From positions 23,187,657-23,251,656 of the forward strand of contig CM033726.1 of assembly GCA_019671005.1 (NCBI GenBank): DNA of 64,000 nucleotides, written 5' to 3'. The number at the start of each line of letters is the position of its first letter. Position 1 is the first letter of the stretch. Of the stretch, positions 11,841-22,953 are shown piece by piece. Source of the stretch: Hibiscus mutabilis. Its lineage: Eukaryota; Streptophyta; Magnoliopsida; Malvales; Malvaceae. The notes beneath the pieces were generated by a model that was not told the origin of the DNA, searched no databases, and worked only from the letters and a program-made list of their open reading frames with translations. The position numbers were made by a program, and so were the translations under genes.

Positions 11841-12300
11841 ATGGGACCGAAGAGAGAGTTGCGATCTAGTGCGATTGCTGCTACCGCTGGGCAGCACGAT
11901 GTTGGTTTCACGAGACAAGGATGTGTTCCAAAATTTGGGTTTCGCTTTTGGATTACGAGGTTTTAGCTCAGGGAAGAGAGCTGCTGATTCAGGTTATAGT
12001 GGTGGCCAGACCAATAGAAACTGTGATAGGTGGTTTCGCCAGAGCTGAGGCATGGTGGAGGTGTTGTGGGACGTGGAGCCCAGGGACAGAGTGGGCAGGT
12101 TAGAGCCCATTTAGCACTTGCTGGGTTTGTGGATCCCGATATCATTTGAGGCGAGATTGCCTGCGGTTGGCTAGGGAAGGTCAGGCACCTGCGTCTTTTG
12201 TGGCTAATGCTTGTTGGAGTTTTGGGTCAGGCGACCATCAGAGGCGTGATTGTCCATTGTTGGCTCGAGGTGGGCAGGGTGCTACACCTGTTGTTGCTCC
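11841..12300 (+). pseudogene. gag: gag relic with one good and one broken zinc knuckle (chromovirus)
   Basis: The start at 11841 gives a basic N-terminus (MGPKRELRSS), a usual start for Tekay-type Gag, and stops after about 40 codons. The capsid-coding centre, normally several hundred codons, is absent. The sequence resumes as the C-terminal nucleocapsid. A complete CCHC zinc knuckle, CWVCGSRYHLRRDC, lies at 12119-12160 and a second at 12212-12253. In the second, the second cysteine is phenylalanine (CWSFGSGDHQRRDC), so it should not bind zinc normally. The knuckles share the frame of the protease domain downstream, which fits one gag-pol polyprotein. The large internal deletion makes particle assembly impossible. 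Confidence 0.8.
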
Positions 12301-12960
12301 GCAGCAGGGTAGTGGTCGTGACCGTGGACTGTTTCAGCGTCGAGATGTGAGACAGAGGACTGTGGCTCATACTATTGCTATCCAGCCTGAGGAAGGTGGA
12401 CCGGCTAGGGTGTATGCGCACCGTGAGGGTCACAACGACACTGATGTGATTGCAGGTACTTTTACCCTTCAGTCTTTGTCGTTGTATTCGTTGGCTGATT
12501 TCAGATCTACTCATTCATACATTTTGAGTGAGCATGCTGAGTTGCTTGATGTATATATGGAAATTCTTGATGTGGGTGTTGGAGTGACTAGTTCTCTTGG
12601 GGAGACAGTCGTGGTTAGGAGGTTGTATTGTAGGTGTCCGTTGATGGTTCAGGGGCATGTGTTTGCTGTGGACTTGATGGAGTTGCCATTCTATGGATTC
12701 GATGTGATTTTGGGTATGGATTGGTTGACTGAACATTGGGCTGTGGTGGATTTTGAGACTAAGTGGATATCATTGAGGTTGGTGGATGATCATGAGGTGG
12801 TGGTGGTTGGTGAAAATGCCAAGTTTCTATCCAATGTTGATTCAGCTTTGGAAGCGAGTCGGATGTTGGACTTGGAATGTGAAGCTTATTTGGCCTATGT
12901 TATGAATCTTGGATCAAAGGAGTTGAGGGTGCAGGATGTTCACACTGTGTGCGAGTTTTC
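12301..12960 (+). pseudogene. pol: Aspartic protease domain of Ty3/Gypsy pol, active site altered
   Basis: In frame with the zinc knuckles. The catalytic loop expected as D-S/T-G-A reads LADFRSTHSY at about 12493-12525: the aspartate position is kept, but the following residues are Phe and Arg instead of Ser and Gly. The second family landmark, VILGMDWL, is intact at about 12705-12728, and the strand after it (VVDFETKWISL) is also typical. The protease would cleave the Gag-Pol polyprotein. Loss of the Gly in the loop argues that this copy is inactive. The linker to RT contains FSDVFPEELLGLPPDREVEF, the usual bridge in these elements. Confidence 0.85.
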
Positions 12961-14198
12961 AGATGTTTTTCCAGAAGAGTTACTAGGATTGCCACCTGAC
13001 CGTGAGGTGGAGTTTGGCATCGAGGTCTTTGCGGGTATGGTACCGGTATCCATTACTCTGTACCGCATGGCCCTGAAGGAATTGAAGGAGTTAGGGATGT
13101 AGTTGCAGGAGTTGTTGGATCAGGGTTTTATAAGACCCAGTATTTCACCATGGCGAGCGCCAGTGTTGTTTGTTAAGAAGAAAGATGGTACGTTGCGGAT
13201 GTGTATAGATTACCGGCAGGTGAATAAGTTGACAGTGAAGAACAAGTATCCCTTGTTGTGGATAGATGACCTGTTTGATCAGTTCAGAGGAGCCTCAGTG
13301 TTTTCCAAGATAGATTTGCTGTCGGGGTACTTCTAGTTAAAGGTGAAGGAGGTGGATGTGCCCAAAATAGCTTTTCGTATGAGGTACGAGCATTACGAGT
13401 TTCTTGTGATGCCGTTCAGTTTGACCAATGCTCCAACTGCCTTTATGGACATGATGAACCGAGTGTTTCATGAATTTTTAGATCAATTTGTAGTTGTGTT
13501 TATCGATGATATCCTTGTGTACTCTCGTACCGAGGAGGATCATGATACTCATATGCGGATCGTGCTTCAAAAGTTGATGGAGAATCAGTTGTATGCTAAG
13601 TTAAGAAACTGTGAGTTTTGGCTTAAGGAAGTTGTGTTTCTTGGGCATGTTGTGTCGGCCAAAGAAATTCATGTCGATCCGAAAAAGGTTAAGGCTGTAA
13701 TGAGCTAGAAGGAGCCCTAGTTTGTGACGGAGGTTAGGAGTTTCCTTGGTTTGGCAGGTTACTACCGAAGGTTTGTGGAAGGGTTTTCCAGTTTGGCGGC
13801 TCCATTAACGAAGCTGCTATGAAGAATGTTCGGTTTGAGTGGACGGAGGATAGACAGCGAGCTTTCGAACGGTTGAAGGAAGCCTTTACGTGAGCTCCAG
13901 TCTTGGTTCAACCAGAATCGGGGAAGGAGTTCATTGTTTATAGTGACGCATCGTATGTTGGGCTTGGTTGTGTGTTGATGCATGAGGGTAAGGTAGTAGC
14001 GTATGCATCTAGGATTATGATCTGACCATTGAGTATCATCTGGGAAAAGCCAATGTTGTGGCAGATGCTTTAAGTAGAGAAGCTGCTGTGGAGTTGAGAG
14101 CTATGTTCGCTCGGTTGTGCGTGATGAATGACAGGGGTTTGTTGGCTGAGTTGCAAGTGAAGCCGTCCTTATCACAGATGATCAATGAGAAGTAACCG
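12961..14198 (+). pseudogene. pol: Reverse transcriptase and truncated RNase H of Ty3/Gypsy pol
   Basis: RT motifs appear in the expected order: the priming-side segment FIRPSISPWRAPVLFVKKKD, CIDYRQVNK, FSKIDLLSGY, the FSLTNAPTAFM block, and the catalytic strand VVFIDDILVYS with its Asp-Asp pair near 13504. In-frame stops lie at 13100-13102, 13334-13336, 13706-13708 and just after 13715. A frameshift follows near 13815. The RNase H start is visible as IVYSDASYVGLG (about 13935). At about 14013-14015 the sequence jumps from YASR to the end of RNase H. The other pol copy (19105-19308) shows that about 200 bp are missing here. The remaining tail includes EYHLGKANVVADALSR. The enzyme is dead in this copy. 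Confidence 0.9.
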
Positions 14199-15641
14199 TA
14201 CGATGAGAGTTTGGTATCCCACGTGGAAGATATCAGGGATGGAAATCCTACGAATTTTTATTTCAACGATGATGGGGTGTTGTGTTTCAAAGGTCGAATA
14301 GTGGTGCCTGAAGATGAAGGGTTGAGGCGTACTATTTTGAGTGAGGCTCATGCTATTCCTTTTGCTATGCATCCCGGTAGCACTAAGATGTATCGAGGGT
14401 TGAAAGAAGAGTACTACTGGATTAGGCTAAAAAGAGATGTGGCTGATTTCGTGGCTCGGTGTATGGTTTGTCAGGGGGTGAAGGCTGATCATCAGTTTCC
14501 TTCTAGGTTGTTGCAACCGTTGAGGATACCGGAATGGAAGTGGGAAAGAATCACCATGGATTTTGTGTCTGGGCTGCCTTTTATGCCGACCAAAAAGGAT
14601 TCCATTTGGGTGATTATGGATCAGTTTACGAAGTATGCGCATTTCGTGCCAGTGCATACTACGTATACCTTGGATAGGTTGGCAGAGCCGTACATTTCTG
14701 AGATTGTGCGTTTTCATGGAGTGCCCAAATCTATAGTTTCGGATAGGGATCCGCATTTCACTGCAAGGTTTTGGGTGAGTTTGCATCGTACACTAGGGAC
14801 CCAGTTGAGTTTTAGTACCTCGTATCATCCTCAGACGGATGGCCAGTCGGAGCGCGTAATTTAGGTTCTTGAGGATATGCTAATGTGTTGTGTTATTGAG
14901 AACCAGGGAACATGGGAGAAGCAACTACCGTTGGTGGAGTTTGCTTATAATAATAGATATCATGCTAGCAAATAAATGGTACTTTATGAGGCGTGGTATG
15001 GCAGAAAATGTCATATGCCCATATGTTGGGCAGAAGTGGGGGAAAAGTTTGTGTCAATGCCCAATGTTCTGAAAGGCACCACTAAAAAGGTTATGTTGAT
15101 ATGTGAGCGCTTGAAAGCAGCTGTTGATCGTCAGAAATCCTATGCGGATTTGAAGCATAGGGATATAGAGTACGTTGTGGGTGATAAAGTGTTTTTGAAT
15201 GTGTCGCCCTGGAAGAAAGTGTTGTGTTTTGGGCGAAAAGAGAAGCTTAGCCCGAGGTTTATTGGACCATACGAGTTTGTTGAACGTGTGGGTCCTGTTG
15301 CATATCAATTGAGGTTACCTCCGGAGTTGGGGAAGATCCATGATGTGTTCCATGTTTCGGTGTTGCGGAGGTATAGGTCAGATCCATTGCACGTCATGCC
15401 GGTAGAAGAGATTGAGTTGAGATCGGATATCTCTTACAATGAGGAACCTGTAGAGATTCTTGATACCAGCAGTAAGGTGCTCCGTGGCAAAACGGTTGAG
15501 ATGGTTAAGGTGTTGTGGAAGCACCGCGACGTTGGGGAGGCCACATGGGAGCGCAAGCCAGATATGTTGAATCAGTTTCTGCACCTGTTTCCTCCAGGTA
15601 AATTTCGAGGACAAAACTTATTAAGAGGCAGAGAGTTGTAA
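14199..15641 (+). pseudogene. pol: Integrase with C-terminal chromodomain-like segment (Tekay/Del-type chromovirus)
   Basis: The zinc-binding N-terminus shows the two histidines (SEAHAIPFAMH) and the Cys pair (RCMVCQGVK). All three residues of the D,D-35-E core can be placed: D in TMDFVSGLPF, D in VSDRDPHF, and E in TDGQSERV. Stops interrupt at 14862-14864 and 14973-14975. The distal frame, 14976-15641, reads on without a break through the RFIGPYEFVERVGPVAYQL block and HDVFHVSVLRRY. It ends in a chromodomain-like segment (EEPVEILDTSSKVLRGKTVE, then a TWERKPDM block). Such domains in chromoviruses are thought to bias integration toward particular chromatin. Without the two stops this region would be close to complete, which makes it the best preserved pol part in the window. 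Confidence 0.92.
15620..15636 (+). promoter_or_regulatory. Polypurine tract of the plus-strand element
   Basis: TTAAGAGGCAGAGAGT directly precedes the LTR start at 15637. It is a mildly damaged form (C in the run) of the AGGGGAGAGAGT tract seen at 32270-32285. Confidence 0.75.
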
Positions 15642-18504
15642 CACCCCAGTTTTAGGGCTTAACGGTGTAGTGGGTTATTAGGCGGTCCAGTGGACCAAAG
15701 TAGAGATTCGAGTCAGTTTTGGGATCGTATATTTTCAATGTGGGGAAAATTATGGAAAAATGGTTAAAAATCATGTTTTAATATATGATTAATTTTGGAG
15801 GAATCAATTTTGGAAAATAAGATTGGGAGGTGTGACATTTTGGCTAGTGACCAAAATGCAACTTTTGAAAACTGTTTTTAAAGTGACTAAAATGAAAAGG
15901 ATCAAATTCTTAGAATCCTTAAGGAGCTATTTTACCAAGTTTTTGCTGGTGATTTCTCTCTTCAATTAAATCATTTTAACATGTGTTTTAAAAGTTAATT
16001 AAAAGGGATTTTAGATATTAAAGTTAGTTATTTGGTTTTAATGAAAATTGACGTAACTTTTCTCTCAACTTTTCTCTCCACTTATTTTCTGCCAAACACT
16101 CACATTTCATCAAAAACCTGAGGTGAGAGATCAATTTTACTCAGAATCTTGATCTACAATTGATTATTTAACTTTGATTTACAAAATCTTTTGAAATCTT
16201 GTGTTTACCTAGTTTTAAACAAGCCAATTGAGGGAGAAATCACACAATAAGGGTAAGGTTCACGATCTCCTTTATTGAATGGTTCTTTATTGACATTCCC
16301 AAGTATTTGATCCTTGATTTATGGTTTATAATCTGATTTTGGGTTTATTATATTGAATTAATTGATTTAATTTGGTAAGATTGATGAAATAGTGAAAGAT
16401 CTGAATTGGATCTGTTTTCCAGTGATGTAGATTGATTTTTAACATATTATGGATGTATAATAATGTTGATAAGTCGTTTTTGTTAATGGAATCCCGAAAC
16501 TCTTGAATCTCTATTTGTTTAGGTTGTTAGACTGGTGTGTTTGTGGAGTTGTGGTGTTTGTTTGGTTGCTAGAGGTGTTAGGTTGTTTTGATTCTGTTTT
16601 AGATTTGTTTTGGTGATAAAAGTGGTGCTCGGTTGATAGATGTTGGCTGGATTATGAATCAAAGAGTTTTGGTTATGTTTTCGGTTGTTGTGGAGGGTTA
16701 ATTGTGAGAGGTTTGTGGGAATCCGAGAAGGATTGTGGTTGTTATTTTTAGAATGCATTATGATGCATTAATCCTCTGTGGTTTTGTGGTAAAAGAAGGT
16801 GAGGTTGATCCAGAAGTAAGTGGAGAAGCGTAGGAGGCTTCGGATACTAGTTTTTACATCAGCGAATTGAGGTTTCGCGTGACGGTGAGTGAAAACATGG
16901 ATTCCAGCGTTGGAATGTTTTAAAGATGGTTTTGGGGAGTTTAGGTAGAGATTGAAATGCTTACCTAAGCTCGGAAGTAAGTAGAGTGGTTTTACTCTCT
17001 CGGTCGTGCTAGTTTGAAATGGTTTTATGCACTTGTTTTCATTTACATTGTACCTACTGTTTAAGCATGATTTAAAGTATTTGATGTACTATTTGAAGCA
17101 TGTTTTACTAAAGGATGCACTTGGTAAGTGATCCTTGTAAGTATGGTTTATACTTGTGTTTTAAAGCATGGTTGTTGGTTTGGAAAGGGCATGGTTTAAT
17201 GCTTGTTAAACACAGTGAGGCAGATGTTATTTGGTTAATTATATTGGCAAGTGATGTGGTTTTAAAATTGTTATCGGATATAGCTGGCCGGCCATAGGAT
17301 TGAGTGCACTGTAAAATAAGTCACCTTGGATGTTGAGGGGATTATACGGTGTACCGAATAATCCATCGAAGTACCCTAACGGTTAAGGGGTTAAACAATA
17401 CCGAATACTCCCGTTAGTGGGGTAAGCATCTAATCGATGAGAGGGATTGGTATTCCTGTGGGTTGAGAGTGTACCCGATTGGAATTGTACCGTGATTGTG
17501 ATTGTATCGCTATTCCGGTTGAGATGGCTTGAAGTGTTGGGTTAACACTTGTTGAATCCGTGTATCCGATGAACTCTTTTGTTAATGGACTTGTTAAATA
17601 TCACTTGAAAGCCAATATAATTGTTAATGTATCATGGAAATGGTTTATGTTGTATAATGTGATTTATACATGTTTTCTCCTTAAGCTTTGTATTTGGTAG
17701 TAATGCATGGGAAGGCTTAAGTAGAGGGTTAGCAATGTGACTTGCTGTTGGTTAATGATACATGTAGCATATGGTTTGATATGCTGGTTTTAATGTTGTA
17801 AGTGCATGTTTTAAAAGAGGCATGATGGTTTAAAAGATGATGTTGAGAAATGGTTTTAAATGCATTGATTGTGTTTTATTCTGAGCTTGCCTCGCTAAGC
17901 CTTTTGTTCTTACGCTCTTTTTGTCCATCAATGCAGAGAATTAAGGTTTCGGAAGGCAGCAAGAAGCAAGGGGATCTTGGCAAGACTTGGTTCCAAAGTA
18001 TGTTAGAGACTAGACTATAATGAATAAGGACAATGGGGTACTTGTTATGATTTGGGAGATGTTTTGTGGAACTCCATGTTTGTGCATGTTTCTTAGGTCG
18101 ATTTTGACTTGTAAAAGGCCTTTAAAGATTGATTTTGGTGCTGTTTTGTCTTTTGGTATATTGTATGGATGCGACTTTAGGAAGCATGCCTATAGATTTC
18201 CATTCGATGCATGAAGCTTTTTTTGTGTTGTTAGATTTGTGTGCTAGGTTGCTTATGGTATGTTTGGCATGTTGGTATGGTGTTATAATCATTTTGGAAT
18301 GCTTTGTATGGATGTCAATTCGATGCCCGGTTGAGTTGGGTTTTCACCAGAAATCTATATACACCATAGGATAACTATTTTGTATCTAGATAATATTAAA
18401 AAATGGTCGGGTTTTGGGCTGAATTTCTTTACGGTTTACTTCAGTAAACCTAATATCGCTCGCTCGGTTCAATCTTGCGACTAGGCCTGGTCGAGGGGGT
18501 TACA
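15637..18504 (+). mobile_element. Middle LTR-A (subfamily 2), shared by two tandem pol regions
   Basis: Starts TGTAACACCCCAG after the polypurine tract and ends GGGGGTTACA at 18504. It matches 8165-11583 closely but lacks about 0.6 kb containing the CGTAYCG cluster and neighbouring sequence (junction near 18300). The next bases, TTGGT at 18505-18509, equal the first bases expected at the primer site. They then pass directly into RT code. So it serves both as 3' LTR of the upstream pol and as 5' LTR of the downstream one. Confidence 0.87.
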
Positions 18505-19496
18505 TTGGTGATGCTAGTTGGGTTGACAAATGCGTTTGCAGCATTTATGGACGTGATGAATCGGGTGTTCAATGAATTTTTGGATTAATTCGTATTAGTG
18601 CTCATTGATGATACTCTTGTGTACTCTCGTACTGAAGAGGATCATGATTGACACTTGCAGATTGTGTTCAAAAACCTTACTAAATAATCACCTTTATGCC
18701 ATGTTGAGCAACTGTGAATTTTGGATTAAAAAATTGTTTTTTCTCGGTCATGTGGTTTCCGCGGATGGTATCCGGGTGGATCCTAAAAAGTTAGAGGCAG
18801 TTGTGAGTTGGAAGCAACCAAATTCAGTGACGGAAGTCCTTAGTTTCTTAGGTTTGGTCAGTTATTATCGACGTTTTGTGGATGGGTTTTCAAGGGTTGC
18901 TACTCTGTTGATCAAGTTGTTGCAAAAGGATGTACGGTTTGAGTGGACGAAAGCTAGACAATAAGCTTTCGAGAAGTTGAAGGAAGCTTTGACACAAGAT
19001 CCATTCTTGATTCAACCTGAGTTAGGAAAAGAGTTTGTGGTGTTTACGCATCCTATGTTGGTTTAGGGAGTGTGTTGATGCAAGGTGGGAAAGTTGTAGC
19101 TTATGCATCGAGGTAGTTGAAGGTGCACGAGCATAACTATCCTACGCATGATCTCGAGCTTACTGCGATAGTGTTTGCATTGAAGATTTGGAGACATTAC
19201 CTTTATGGTGAAAAGTGTATTGTATACAAAGATCTTAAAAGTCTGAAGTATTTGATGTTGCAAAATGAGTTAAGTCTTAGACAACCTAGGTGGTTGGAGT
19301 TGCTGAAGGATTATGATTTGACAATTGAGTATCATCTACGCAAGGAGAATGTTGTGGCTGATGCTTTGAGTAGAAAATTCGTTGTGGAGTTAAGGGCCCT
19401 GTTTGTGAGGTTGAGTGTGACCCGTGATGAATGTCTGTTGGCAGAGTTGCAAGTGAAACCATCTTTGTCTCAGTTGGTTAAGGAAAAGCAACCTTA
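18505..19496 (+). pseudogene. pol: Second plus-strand pol relic: RT end and RNase H
   Basis: Begins inside RT at a diverged form of the GLTNAxAAFMD block. The Asp-Asp strand reads LVLIDDTLVYS, with a stop just before it and another soon after (EEDHD then tga). It continues as the thumb (FLGHVVSADGIRVDPKK), the conserved SYYRRFVDGFS block, and a nearly full RNase H with a frameshift near 19045 and a stop near 19116. The RNase H end has EYHLRKENVVADALSRK. It stops at 19496, where LTR-B sequence begins. Its continuation, with about 1 kb of integrase missing, is at 31741. No gag, protease or RT start remains upstream. Confidence 0.87.
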
Positions 19497-19930
19497 AGAG
19501 CTCCTTTACTTTTAAAAAATGAATTTGTCTGTTCAAAAAATATCAGACATGGAACTAAAATAGACAAATTAATCCCATTTATACATGCCACTAAAATAAA
19601 TTAAAAACGTCAAGTAGGATGTCATTACTGTGGCAGCTTGATGAAAATTTCTGAACTTGATACAACTCTTTGCTTCATCCAATGGTTCAAACCACCTACG
19701 TGTGCACAATCAACACACGCTAAGTACGAACTTAGTGAGGTAATAAAATAAGTTAATAACAATAATTTAAACTTTATTCGACTTCATGGCCACATTTATA
19801 TACATTATATATGCCAATGAATTAAACTTTCACGTTGCATTAGTAATGATTTACCATATGCAATGTCAAAAGACTTTCATGCTTTTCCATTTGTCATAAT
19901 ATGTCATATATACATAAATGCAACATGATC
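19497..19930 (-). mobile_element. Distal end of 3' LTR-B (minus-strand element), left part
   Basis: Matches 29041-29470 of the other LTR-B copy closely, for example GTCATTACTGTGGCAGCTTG in both. It lacks about 136 bp that the other copy has at its end, so the true LTR terminus is gone and the junction with the pol relic at 19496/19497 is a deletion. CTTAGTGAGG is at 19731-19740. Continues after the inserted solo LTR at 22954. Confidence 0.85.
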
Positions 19931-22900
19931 TGTAACCCTTTCGACCTGGCCTAGTCGCAAGACCGAACTGAACAAGCTACATTAGGTTTGCCGAAGTAAA
20001 CCGGAAAGATTAAACCTAAAACACGTCATTTTTTTTTCTTTTATCTTGTTTAGATGAATTAGGGCATCGTAACGACATCCAATTGGACACAAACATAAAT
20101 TAGGGACCAGAATGCAAATTCTATAATATAAAAGGACTTTTCTATTTTTTAAGTTACCAACCTTTAATTAAGTACATTTCATGCTTATATGTCAAAAATC
20201 AGCTTCAAACGATCATCCATGCTCAAATAGTTAGCAAAACAAGATTCAGGGACTAGAACGAAAGAAACCAGAGATGCCCTTCCAAGACAATAACAAAAAC
20301 AATGGTATATGTATTGATACACTGAGTCTCGTATCAATACAGTTGTGAACTCATCATTTTGATACGGTAAGACTCGTACCGGTACACCACTTTGAGTATA
20401 AAATACATTTTAAAATCCTTACACATCGTACTAATACGATCCCTTAGTGTTTTGGTACGCGGCCTTATCCCCAAAAAGTGAAATTCCAGTAACCAACCCT
20501 TAATTAAGTACATTTCATGCTTATATGTCAAAAACCAGCATAGAATCATTCTAAAAACCACAATGCAATAGATGTACAACTCCAAAAAACCATGGCGAAA
20601 ACATTGCCCTATTAACCGAAAACATAAACCGAGTTCATACTCAAAAGTAGTTTATCTCTTGGATCCTTGCAACCCTTGCCTTTGCTGCCACGAACTTTAA
20701 TGCTCTGCATCATTAGGAAAAAGAGAGCGTAAGCACACATGCTTAGTGAGGATGCTCATAAAACAATGATGCATTAAATACCATTTGAAATCCACATGCT
20801 TGCTTTCCCCAAAACATGCTTACAACCTAAGCATTTTTTCATGATTCCAACAGAATCAAAACATAATAACCTTTATATAACTTTTATATATAATCCATGC
20901 TTAAATCCCAAATCATTTTAAACAAACCATACTTAAATCCCCAAAGCATTATAAACAAGGTTTAACACATGAACTTTCACATGTATTGGCATTTATAGTG
21001 ACCCAGATAGACTACCTCTATCATATACACATCGATACACATATCTCTCATACCATACCTAGTTAAACCGCATGATATCCCAAACCTTGCACAGTTAAAC
21101 TGCAAGATTTGACACCCTCGCCTAGTTAAACCGCGAGATCTCACCCTTGCCTAGTTAAACAGCAAGTATACCGACCTTGCCTAGTTAATCCGCAAGATAA
21201 CCATCAATTTGGGTTGCCCAGTTAATCCACAAGTCCCAAATGAGGTCCCCGACAGTTTGAGTGGCCTTGTTAAACTACCATACCTCAAGGACCCATGGCC
21301 ACAATCAATTTTGTTCATATTTTATAGTGCACTTTTCATCCTATGGCATGTCAACTATATCCGAATGTTTTCTCTCCTTGTCACATAGCCAATATATCAT
21401 TTACAAACCATTTACAACCATTTACTTATTGTTTTACAATGCATTCAACAACACATCACATATGCCAATCTCATTGCCAATGCAATAACACCATTCCCAA
21501 CCAGAATGAAAACCAATGCTCAATAGCATTTAATATACTTTCAAACCCCTGCGTATGTACTCAAAACCATGCATTATCAGTAAATAAACCATACCATGTT
21601 TATCACGAAAACATGCAAACAACATGCTTATATCCAAGCCGATATTCAAGAGCAAAATAAGGGAAACTTACTTCCGAGCTTAGGTAAGTGTCTCACGCTT
21701 ACCCTAAACTCCCAAAACCTTTGTAAAGCATTAAAAACTAGTTTCCACTCACCGATACACCTTGCCTTCCTTGCCAACGCGAAACAAGCTCCAACAAGCA
21801 ACAAAACAATGTCAAGCTTCGTCGCCTTGATTGTCCCCTGTTTTAAAAACATAAAACCAGAGGATAAATGAATTCAAACCATTTCCTAACAGCAATCTCC
21901 CGCAACTCCCAAGTTGCCCACTTGAAAACCATTTGAAACATACCAAAATCATCACCAAACATTTCCAAAACTTAACCCAACCATAAAACAACAATTTAAC
22001 CCATCAACCAACATCTAATAACATCTAATAACCTCCAACAAAGATTAAACTTGATTATCTCCACAATAACTCAAAACTAGCAACCTAAACAATTTGAGAT
22101 TCAAGAGTTTCAGGATTATATTGATAAAAACAACTTATCAACATCAAAATACATACAAAACATATATTAAATCAATCTCAAATATAGGAAATCAGATCCA
22201 CTTCGGAAATTACCATGTTTCATCAATATTTCCAAAATAACTCAATTAAACATTGATAAAACATTAAAGTCACATTACAAATTACAAATCAAGGATCAAA
22301 TACTTGGGAATATCAATAAATAACCATTTAACAGAGGAGATCACAGACCTTACCCCTGTTATGTGATTTCTCCCCTAATAGGCTTGTTTAATAAGATTTC
22401 AATGAGATTTTCAAAACAAAGTTAAAGAATCAAATTAAAATAAATAATCTGAATGAAAAGAGTCCCTCACCTTTGGATTTTGATGAAATTCTGAGTGTTT
22501 GGAAGAAAAGAAGTTGAGAGAAAAGGTTTAGGAAAAAGTTACGTGAATTTCTTTTAAAAGCTAATAACTAACTTTAGATATTTAATCCTCTTTAACACCT
22601 TTTAAAACACATGTTTAAAATTATTTATTTGAAGGGAGAAACCACCAGAAAACACTTGGTAGATTAGCTCCTTAAGGATTCTAAGGATTTAACCCTTTTA
22701 ATTTTAGTCACTTTAAAACAGTTTTCAAAAATCGCATTTTGGTCACTAACCCAAAATGTCATATTTCCAAACTCCCTTTTCTAAAATTGATTCCACCAAA
22801 AATAATATATATTAAAATATGATTTTTAACTATTTTCCATATTTTTATCCTACCAAAAATATACGGTCCCGAATCCGACTCGAATCTCTAACCTAATCTA

Positions 22901-22953
22901 CCGGACCGTCTAATAAACCTCAAAATTGCTAGGCCCAAAACCGGGGTGTTACA
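19931..22953 (-). mobile_element. Solo LTR-A (subfamily 1), minus strand, inserted in LTR-B
   Basis: Full-length 3.0-kb LTR: minus-strand start TGTAACACCCCGG at 22953, minus-strand end GGGTTACA at 19931. The flanks are TGATC on the left and TGATA on the right. In the undisturbed LTR-B copy (about 29466) the target reads CATGATCACTAGATATG, so this is a 5-bp duplication with one later substitution. No internal region is present: a classic solo LTR formed by recombination between two LTRs. It carries the GGTTTAACTAGGCAAGG repeat block (21055-21290, read on the minus strand) and CGTAYCG motifs at 20300-20465. Confidence 0.92.
21055..21290 (-). repeat. Degenerate 26-40-bp repeats in LTR-A (relatives of the 32-bp array unit)
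   Basis: Six to seven imperfect units built around CCTAGTTAAACCGC (plus strand), separated by variable 12-20-bp linkers. The same block, in the other orientation, is at 43060-43295. Confidence 0.8.

Noticed and set aside
12146..13102. Host gene of 318 codons
   Set aside because: Zinc knuckle, protease and RT-linker motifs show that it is the gag-pol relic of the LTR-A element between two LTRs.
18505..18509. Target duplication for the element 8165-18504
   Set aside because: The left flank is TAAAT and the right is TTGGT. They do not match, and the right one is better explained as the start of a primer site.
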